Source: JABFRJ01 sp031365465 (GTDB lineage Bacteria; Pseudomonadota; Alphaproteobacteria; Rhizobiales; Hyphomicrobiaceae). Taken from it: 38,108 bases of DNA. The DNA is taken from contig JANLYD010000098.1 of NCBI GenBank assembly GCA_031365465.1, positions 1-38,108 on the forward strand, written 5' to 3'. Below, in pieces: positions 32,836 to 38,108 of the stretch. The position numbers were made by a program, and so were the translations under genes. Position 1 is the stretch's first letter; every line of letters starts with the position of its first letter. A model generated the notes under the pieces. It saw only the letters and a list, made by a program, of their open reading frames with translations, did no database searches and was not told the DNA's origin.

Positions 32836-33600
32836 TTAGGAGTCTTTGCGGTCGTTCGCGAGCTTGTCGATCATCGATTGCATGGCGGCGAGTTGCGACC
32901 GCATCTCAGATAACTGATCGGTAGACAGCTGCGCTGGAACCTCTGGTGCCGGCGCCTTTGCCGCTGAGGACGGCTGCTGCGCTGCCGATTTAACGACCGA
33001 CAGATGCGACCCCGCCGCCTCTGAGGTGGTCTGTGCTTGGGCCGAGGCCTGCTCCCTCGCCTTGATCGCGTCCTCGGAGGCTTTCAGGTGCGCCGCTGTG
33101 AGATTGGCTTGCGTCGAGAACGGCGAGAACATCTTCATGGCCTGCTCGAACATCGCCAGGTTCTTGCGGGCTTGCTCGTGATAGGCGTCGAGTGCGCTCT
33201 GCGGGCTGAAGGCCGACGTGAACTGCTCGCGCACCCGGGTCTGTTCCCGTGTCAGCGTGTCCAGCGACACCTGAAGATAACTCGGCACCATCTTGCCGAC
33301 GCTGTCACCGTAGAAGCGGATCAGCTGGCGGAGGAACGGGATCGGCAACATCGTCTGGCCGGAGCCCATGCGCGCCTCTTGCTCGACGATAATCTGGGTC
33401 AAGACGGAATGGGTGAGATCGTCGCCGCTCTTGGCGTCGTAAACCACGAAGTCGCGCTCGGATTTGACCATGGCAGCCAGATCGTCGAGCGTTACATATG
33501 TACTGGTTTCGGTATTGTAGAGGCGGCGGTTGGCGTACTTCTTGACGACGACCGGTTCTTTTTTCTCGACCTGTTTGTTATCCATAGCTTTATCGAGCAT
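32836..33600 (-). CDS. phaR: Polyhydroxyalkanoate synthesis repressor PhaR
   Basis: A 254-residue DNA- and PHA-granule-binding regulator that represses phasin and other pha genes until polymer forms. The N-terminal domain has the hallmark VVVKKYANRRLYNTETSTYV and LDDLAAMVK. The PHB-accumulation region contains LPIPFLRQLIRFYGDSVGKM. The C-terminal ~90 residues are Ala/Gln/Ser-rich and end in a predicted coiled coil (SEMRSQLAAMQSMIDKLAND). I chose ATG 33600, with AAAGG nine bases upstream, over the internal ATG 33585. It is divergent from phaA, a classic arrangement. Confidence 0.95.
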   Translation of the reverse strand: MLDKAMDNKQVEKKEPVVVKKYANRRLYNTETSTYVTLDDLAAMVKSERDFVVYDAKSGDDLTHSVLTQIIVEQEARMGSGQTMLPIPFLRQLIRFYGDSVGKMVPSYLQVSLDTLTREQTRVREQFTSAFSPQSALDAYHEQARKNLAMFEQAMKMFSPFSTQANLTAAHLKASEDAIKAREQASAQAQTTSEAAGSHLSVVKSAAQQPSSAAKAPAPEVPAQLSTDQLSEMRSQLAAMQSMIDKLANDRKDS

Positions 33601-33879
33601 GACGCTTCGCCTTTGGTAGACCGAACGTATGTCGCCATACGTGTCGCGGTTCCAGTTACGCCCAAACAGGCGGCCGACCTTTAACCTGAATAAAGTTTAT
33701 TTTATATTTATCACACGGGTGATGCACTGCACCAGTAACTTTTCGCAAAGCACCATATCGCGCGACCGCGCCTATGCGGCGACGGCCACTACCATCGGCT
33801 AGGTAAGACGCGCCTAGACGGCATTACCCGTCGCGCCCTATATACACTGCAGTTCTTCAACGCCGTCCGAGGATCCATC
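33601..33879. promoter_or_regulatory. phaR-phaA divergent control region
   Basis: A 279-bp region. It holds an A/T-rich stretch (33681-33712), an imperfect 14-bp palindrome ATCACACGGGTGAT (33710-33723), the adjoining TGCACTGCA (33723-33731), and ACTGCAGT (33846-33853) close to the phaA start. TGC/GCA-containing dyads have been described for PhaR binding in other alphaproteobacteria, so these are candidate operators. A TATATACA stretch at 33839 may be a phaA -10. Confidence 0.45.
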
Positions 33880-35067
33880 ATGTCAACCGATGCAACCACT
33901 GTCGTCATCGCTTCTGCTGCCCGCACCCCGGTCGGCTCGTTCAACGGCGCTTTCTCATCGATGCCGGCGCACGACCTCGGCAAGGTCGCCATCCAGGCTG
34001 CACTCGGCCGCGCCAAGGTTGCGCCGGGCGACGTGTCCGAAGTGATCATGGGGCAGATCCTGACTGCCGGCATGGGGCAAAATCCGGCGCGGCAGGCCTC
34101 CATCAACGCCGGTATTCCGGTCAGCGCGCCCGCGTGGGGCATGAACCAACTGTGCGGCTCCGGGCTGCGTGCGGTCGCGCTTGGTGCCCAGCAGGTGTTG
34201 GACGGGTCTGCCAAGATCGTCGTCGCGGGCGGACAGGAGAGCATGAGCCAGGCCCAGCACTGTGCCCATCTGCGCGATGGCACTAAGATGGGCGACTTCA
34301 AAATGATCGACACCATGATCAAGGACGGCTTGTGGGATGCCTTCAACGGCTACCACATGGGCACCACCGCCGAGAACGTCGCCAAGCAGTATCAAATCAC
34401 GCGCGAGCAGCAGGATACCTTCGCGGTCGCCTCGCAGAACAAGGCCGAAGCTGCCAGGAAAGCGGGCAAGTTCAAAGACGAAATCGCGCCCGTGACGGTC
34501 AAGACGCGCAAGGGCGACGTGATCGTGTCCGAGGACGAGTACATCAAGGACGGCGTCACCATGGACGGCGTCTCTAAACTGAAACCGGCCTTCGACAAGG
34601 CCGGCACGGTGACGGCCGCCAACGCATCGGGCATCAACGATGGTGCAGCGGCGCTTGTTTTGATGACGCTGGCTGAAGCCAAGAAGCGCGGCATCAAACC
34701 GCTTGCCAAGATCGTGTCGTGGGCCAGCGCGGGCGTCGATCCGTCGATCATGGGCACAGGCCCCATTCCCGCGTCGAAAATGGCGCTCGAGAAGGCCGGC
34801 TGGACCGTGAAGGATCTGGATTTGATCGAAGCCAACGAAGCGTTCGCGGCGCAGGCGTGCGCGGTCAACAAGGACATGGGCTTCGACACCAGCAAGGTCA
34901 ACGTGAATGGTGGCGCGATCGCCATCGGTCATCCGATCGGCGCATCGGGCGCGCGCGTGTTGACGACGCTGCTCTATGAAATGCAGCGCCGCGACGCCAA
35001 GAAGGGCCTCGCGACCTTGTGCATCGGCGGCGGCATGGGTGTCGCTATGTGCGTCGAGCGGATCTGA
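33880..35067 (+). CDS. phaA: Acetyl-CoA C-acetyltransferase (beta-ketothiolase)
   Basis: A 395-residue biosynthetic thiolase that condenses two acetyl-CoA to acetoacetyl-CoA, the first step of polyhydroxybutyrate synthesis. The active-site Cys92 is in NQLCGSGLRAV, His351 in IGHPIGASGARVL and Cys381 in LCIGGGMGV; ANEAFAAQ is also present. The N-terminus VVIASAARTPVGSFNGAF is typical. GAGGA lies seven bases before ATG 33880. In many alphaproteobacteria phaB (acetoacetyl-CoA reductase) follows directly; here an EamA transporter follows instead, so phaB must be elsewhere. Confidence 0.96.
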   Translation: MSTDATTVVIASAARTPVGSFNGAFSSMPAHDLGKVAIQAALGRAKVAPGDVSEVIMGQILTAGMGQNPARQASINAGIPVSAPAWGMNQLCGSGLRAVALGAQQVLDGSAKIVVAGGQESMSQAQHCAHLRDGTKMGDFKMIDTMIKDGLWDAFNGYHMGTTAENVAKQYQITREQQDTFAVASQNKAEAARKAGKFKDEIAPVTVKTRKGDVIVSEDEYIKDGVTMDGVSKLKPAFDKAGTVTAANASGINDGAAALVLMTLAEAKKRGIKPLAKIVSWASAGVDPSIMGTGPIPASKMALEKAGWTVKDLDLIEANEAFAAQACAVNKDMGFDTSKVNVNGGAIAIGHPIGASGARVLTTLLYEMQRRDAKKGLATLCIGGGMGVAMCVERI

Positions 35068-35076
35068 CATCGAGCG

Positions 35077-36009
35077 GTGACGGACGTGTCGTTGCACGCA
35101 TCGCCGGCGCGGGCCACGATGGCTGGGCTTGGGGCGGTTGCGCTCTGGGCTTGGCTGGCCGCGCTGACGGTGTTGTCCGGTAAGATTCCGCCGTTTCAAC
35201 TGACGGCGATGGCGTTCGCGGGTGGAACGCTCGTCGGCGTTGGATATGCTTGGCTGACGGGTCAGTCGCTGGCTGTGCTGCGGACGGTGCCGCTGAAGGC
35301 GTGGGCGCTCGGCATCTACGGATTGCTCGGGTATCACGCCTGCTATTTCCTGGCGTTGCGGCTGGCGCCGCCGCTGGAAGCCTCGTTGATCAATTACCTT
35401 TGGCCGCTACTGATCGTGGTGATGGCCGGGGCGCTGCCGGCTCGAGTCGGCGGACGGCCGCTGCGCTGGCAGCATATCGCCGGGGCAGCGCTCGGGTTCG
35501 CGGGCACGGCGCTGGTGCTGGTGCAAGGGCGGCAGCGGCCAGACTTCAGCGGTGCTCTGGCGGGCTACGGGTTTGCAGTGGCTGCCGGGATCATCTGGTC
35601 GAGCTATTCAGTGGCATCGCGCCTGCTGCGTGAGGTGCCGAGCATTGCGGTGATCGGCAGTTGCGCGGGCACGGCCGTGGGGGCTGCGCTGTTGCATCTG
35701 TGGCTGGAAGTCTGGCTGTGGCCGGAAACGATCGGGCAGTGGTTGGCGATCGTGGCCCTCGGATTGGGTCCGCTCGGGTTGGCGTTCTACTGGTGGGACG
35801 CTGGGATGAAACACGGCGATCTGTTGCGGCTCGGGCTCGCATCGTATGCGACGCCGCTGCTGTCGACGCTGGTGTTGGCGGCCCTCGGGCTCGGCACGCT
35901 TTCGCCGTTGCTGGCGGGCGCTGCAGTGCTGGTCACAGCGGGCGCCATCGTCGCGAGCCTGCCGGGACGCTCAGACCGCGCACAGCCAGCGCCGATCGCG
36001 CCGGCCTAA
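35077..36009 (+). CDS. EamA/DMT family transporter
   Basis: A 310-residue inner-membrane protein with about ten hydrophobic helices and two EamA repeats, likely an exporter of an amino acid, aromatic compound or similar metabolite. Visible blocks include LLGYHACYFLALRLAPPLEA and SLINYLWPLLIVVM in the first repeat and PLGLAFYWWDAGMKHGDLLR with SYATPLLSTLVLA in the second. The YddG-like aromatic exporter group is the closest by eye. The start is GTG 35077, with no strong ribosome-binding site; ATG 35119 is an alternative. It follows phaA by 9 nt and may be co-transcribed, although a functional link is not obvious. Confidence 0.85.
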   Translation: MTDVSLHASPARATMAGLGAVALWAWLAALTVLSGKIPPFQLTAMAFAGGTLVGVGYAWLTGQSLAVLRTVPLKAWALGIYGLLGYHACYFLALRLAPPLEASLINYLWPLLIVVMAGALPARVGGRPLRWQHIAGAALGFAGTALVLVQGRQRPDFSGALAGYGFAVAAGIIWSSYSVASRLLREVPSIAVIGSCAGTAVGAALLHLWLEVWLWPETIGQWLAIVALGLGPLGLAFYWWDAGMKHGDLLRLGLASYATPLLSTLVLAALGLGTLSPLLAGAAVLVTAGAIVASLPGRSDRAQPAPIAPA

Positions 36010-36019
36010 GCATCACCGA

Positions 36020-37168
36020 TCAGTTGGCGCAGGTGCAGATCTTGGCGTGGAGTTGTTGAATCTCGCGGGGCAACGAGAGCACGCTGGCGTTGAACTTGCG
36101 ATACCGTTCCGCATAAATTTCGGTGTAGGCGGCGGCCTCGATCATGCGCACCGCGCGGCCAGCGGCTAGCACCAGTTCACGCTTGGCGTCATCGGCTCTC
36201 GTCGCGTCGACTTGGGCGAGGATCAAGCCCGGCTTGGCACGCTGAAGCGCTGCGAGACCAGATTTTTCCTGCAGGATCGTCGAGACGTCGGCCGGTGAGA
36301 GCACCGCGCGAACCGCTTCCGCCGTCATCGACGCGAGAGGTAGATTTGCTAAATCCGCCGCGGTGGCGACCACAGCCGTTGACGCCTGCACAACGGCCGG
36401 TGCAGCATCGTTCGGCTGCGCGGATGTCGGAATCGCCGACGTTGCGGAGCCTGAAGCTGTCGCAGGTGTAGCGGCGGCAATGATGCGGGTGGCCGCCAGA
36501 TTGCGCGTCCGCTTGACCAACTCGGCGACGTCGTCAGCGCGCTTCTGCAACGGCTTGAGAGCGGTGACATAGAACTCGGAGATCTCCCGCCCGCCCGAAC
36601 AGAGCGCGGGGTGCGCGGGTTGGCTGACGTAGAGCCTGAGATCGCTCGACGCGCGCTGCGAGAGCCAGGCATGGCGTCCGTTGTTGCCGACGTCGGGCAC
36701 GGCACCGCGTCCGTCGACCAAGTCGGCGACCGCCTTTAGAATGCGCTGCTCGTCGCTGCTAGGCACCGGCGTGATCGTCAGTTCAGTGGGCAGGATGGGT
36801 TCGGACGCCGCAGCGGTCTCTGCAAATTTAGAGCAGCGATAGCGGCCGGCGACCTTGATCCGTTCGACGCAGGCACGCTCCTGTTCGACGGGACGAGCCG
36901 CGCGGCCGGCTTTGAAGAACAGTGCGCGCGAAAAGATCCATTGGCCGGGCAGCATCGGGTCGGCTGCACGCAATGCCGCGACGGCGTTCGTCAAATCCTC
37001 GCCCTTAGACTTGCGAAGCTCATCGAGAGCCGCGTGGTAGGTGGCGCTGCAGCTCGCGGTGTCGGCGAGGGCCGCCGAGGTGCCACCTACGGCGAACGCG
37101 CCAAGCATTGCCGAGACGGCCAATGCGCGAGCGAGATTCGTGGTGGAAGTTGCGCTGAATACGGCCAC
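36020..37168 (-). CDS. Secreted protein of unknown function
   Basis: A 382-residue protein that I do not recognise. Residues 1-36 form a signal peptide (ALAVSAMLGAFAVGGTSAAL, then AD). The mature N-terminal part, about 37-215, is folded, with cysteines at TASCSATY, RACVERI, YRCSKFAE and PALCSGG. An Ala/Thr/Pro-rich linker (about 230-270) follows, then a helical C-terminal domain ending HAKICTCAN. Localisation is probably periplasmic. It is convergent with the EamA gene 10 nt away. No catalytic motif is visible. Confidence 0.72.
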   Translation of the reverse strand: MAVFSATSTTNLARALAVSAMLGAFAVGGTSAALADTASCSATYHAALDELRKSKGEDLTNAVAALRAADPMLPGQWIFSRALFFKAGRAARPVEQERACVERIKVAGRYRCSKFAETAAASEPILPTELTITPVPSSDEQRILKAVADLVDGRGAVPDVGNNGRHAWLSQRASSDLRLYVSQPAHPALCSGGREISEFYVTALKPLQKRADDVAELVKRTRNLAATRIIAAATPATASGSATSAIPTSAQPNDAAPAVVQASTAVVATAADLANLPLASMTAEAVRAVLSPADVSTILQEKSGLAALQRAKPGLILAQVDATRADDAKRELVLAAGRAVRMIEAAAYTEIYAERYRKFNASVLSLPREIQQLHAKICTCAN

Positions 37169-37362
37169 GTTGACTTTAGCTCCGCCACTGCTGCGATATC
37201 GTCGAGCTGCTCGAAAAAAAACGCTGTCGACCTTCGTCGGCCGAAACGACCATGCGTCGAAGCTGGACTTACGCGAGTTGTTACGTGGAGTTCAAGCACC
37301 GTTGCTGCGAGATTGGTGCGACTCCACCGCTGTCGAGACGAACGCGTTGCTGATGCGAGGGC
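37169..37362 (-). other. Upstream region of the secreted protein gene
   Basis: About 190 bp between the terminator at 37363 and the start of the 382-residue gene. It should contain that gene's promoter; no clear -35/-10 pair stood out. An eight-A run lies near 37215. Confidence 0.4.
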
Positions 37363-37401
37363 ACAAAAACAAACTGCCGGCCTGTTGCCAGACCGGCAGT
37401 T
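37363..37401 (-). terminator. Rho-independent terminator on the minus strand
   Basis: AACTGCCGG (37372-37380) and CCGGCAGTT (37393-37401) form a perfect 9-bp stem with a 12-nt loop. On the minus strand it is followed by TGTTTTTGTG, a good U-tract. It ends a leftward transcript, either a long fhs mRNA (stop codon about 400 nt upstream) or a separate small RNA. Confidence 0.75.
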
Positions 37402-37475
37402 CTCCCCCGCTGTGGGCAGCAGTGACGAATAGGCCCCTCGTCTCACTGCCGCCTGTCGTTTGGGGCCGGTCGCAA
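37363..37475 (-). ncRNA. Candidate structured RNA ending at the terminator
   Basis: Directly upstream of the terminator on the minus strand, 37453-37415 can form a hairpin of 14 pairs: GGCGGCAGTG and ACGA pair with TCGT and CACTGCTGCC, with one G-U pair, a 2-nt bulge and a 9-nt GGGGCCTAT loop. Two strong hairpins in a row ending in a U-tract, in 400 bp without a gene, suggest a small RNA or a structured fhs 3' end. The 5' end shown is a guess, and I recognise no known RNA family. Confidence 0.35.
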
Positions 37476-37798
37476 TTGCCGGCACGATGAGTGCGCGGCG
37501 CCGTTGCCCAATTCGATTGCTGGCGGGGTTATGACGCGAGACCGACGCGGCGACAATGCGATGAGGTACGATTTCCAGCTCTGCCAAATGCAGGCTCTTT
37601 CGAGTGCCGGGCCAGAGTCACCGAACGCACACAGACTGTGCGCCTTAAGCGCTTTCGAGAACTGACTGAGAGACAGCGCCAAGTTTTGATTCCGAGCGCC
37701 GTCTTCGTTTCGTTCGGTGGCGTAGTCGGCACGATGCACAAGTGACACAAACGCCACAAACAAATCATCACACCAACTTATGCCCGTTCAACGTGGTC
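37402..37798. other. Non-coding stretch between fhs and its downstream terminator
   Basis: About 400 bp with no convincing gene. Short minus-strand open frames (for example 37443-37763) have no recognisable product. The right part is A/C-rich on the plus strand (37740-37775). It would be transcribed as an unusually long fhs 3' untranslated region if no terminator lies closer to the stop codon. Confidence 0.5.
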
Positions 37799-38108
37799 TC
37801 AAAACAGACCTTCGATCTGGCCGGCGGTGTTGAACCTGATGTGTTCGGACGACGGCACTTTCGGCAGGCCCGGCATGGTCATGATCTCACCGCAGATGGC
37901 GACGATGAAACCGGCGCCGGCCGACAAGCGCACTTCGCGCACCGGCAACGTAAAGCCGGTAGGTGCGCCGCGCGCGTTCGGATCGGTGGTGAAGCTGTAC
38001 TGCGTCTTGGCGATGCAGATCGGCAGATGGCCGTAGCCCATGTCTTCCCAGGTTTTGAGCTGATCGCGGACGCTCTTGTCGGCGGTGACTTCGCCGGCGC
38101 GATAGATC
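37799..38108 (-). CDS. fhs: Formate-tetrahydrofolate ligase, C-terminal fragment
   Basis: The last 102 residues of formate-tetrahydrofolate ligase (also FtfL), which uses ATP to join formate to tetrahydrofolate. In serine-cycle methylotrophs it is the entry of C1 units into assimilation. The fragment starts within IYRAGEVTADKSVRDQLKTW and continues through WEDMGYGHLPICIAKTQYSF, GAPTGFTLPVREVRLSAGAG, IMTMPGLPKVP and the C-terminal QIEGLF, all strongly conserved. The 5' part lies beyond the right edge. Its presence in the same region as formate dehydrogenase and OxlT supports a C1-centred lifestyle. Confidence 0.96.
   Translation of the reverse strand, partial: IYRAGEVTADKSVRDQLKTWEDMGYGHLPICIAKTQYSFTTDPNARGAPTGFTLPVREVRLSAGAGFIVAICGEIMTMPGLPKVPSSEHIRFNTAGQIEGLF

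Noticed and set aside
37443..37771. Two overlapping minus-strand open frames downstream of fhs
   Set aside because: Their translations show no recognisable domain and the region looks like structured non-coding RNA ending in a terminator.
1..38108. Mobile element, prophage, CRISPR or defence island
   Set aside because: No transposase, integrase, spaced repeats, nuclease or toxin-antitoxin pattern was found; composition looks even and the genes are mostly core functions.

Overview
The window looks like a chromosomal segment of a high-GC alphaproteobacterium, most likely a methylotrophic member of the Hyphomicrobiales close to Hyphomicrobium or Methylobacterium. The clues are a fused NuoE-NuoF formate dehydrogenase beta subunit at the left edge, an oxalate/formate antiporter beside it, formate-tetrahydrofolate ligase at the right edge, an F0 operon with separate b and b' subunits, polyhydroxyalkanoate genes, and an alphaproteobacterial GAAC-N7-GAAC LexA site. 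The species is an inference from gene content. I see no mobile element, CRISPR array, tRNA or rRNA, and every complete gene appears intact.

Layout. 1-2764: formate dehydrogenase beta subunit (cut by the left edge) and oxlT, both on the minus strand, each with a very similar palindrome lying over the -10 box. 3185-6707: a large four-helix membrane protein and a smaller protein that I do not recognise. 6947-14576: an alpha-2-macroglobulin with penicillin-binding protein 1C. 14587-18357: a LysR regulator divergent from an Old Yellow Enzyme, a PTR1/FolM-like pteridine reductase and dihydroneopterin aldolase. 18422-22059 (minus strand): a coenzyme-B12-dependent ribonucleotide reductase, an acyltransferase and a YdcF-like protein. 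22602-25364 (minus strand): the F0 operon atpI-atpB-atpE-atpG-atpF. 25632-28325: a rhomboid protease and a CobW-type metallochaperone. 28458-30866: two small secreted proteins flanking a 3-hydroxyacyl-CoA dehydrogenase and a MaoC hydratase. 31038-33600: secB, an MBL-fold hydrolase and phaR. 33880-37168: phaA, an EamA transporter and a secreted unknown. 37799-38108: the 3' end of fhs.

How the genes fit together. Formate handling is at both ends: transport and oxidation to CO2 on the left, assimilation into tetrahydrofolate on the right. The pterin genes in the middle would feed folate-type C1 carriers. PhaA, PhaR and possibly the dehydrogenase/hydratase pair concern storage polymer and acyl-CoA metabolism. 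A2M with PBP1C, SecB and the rhomboid are envelope functions.

The regulatory DNA holds the most striking signals: the palindrome shared by fdh and oxlT, an 11-bp-periodic array of four LexA half-sites at the nrdJ promoter, palindromes between phaR and phaA, and a structured minus-strand region with a terminator 400 nt beyond fhs. I found no clear-cut new defence or mobile system. The least explained coding region is 3185-6707.
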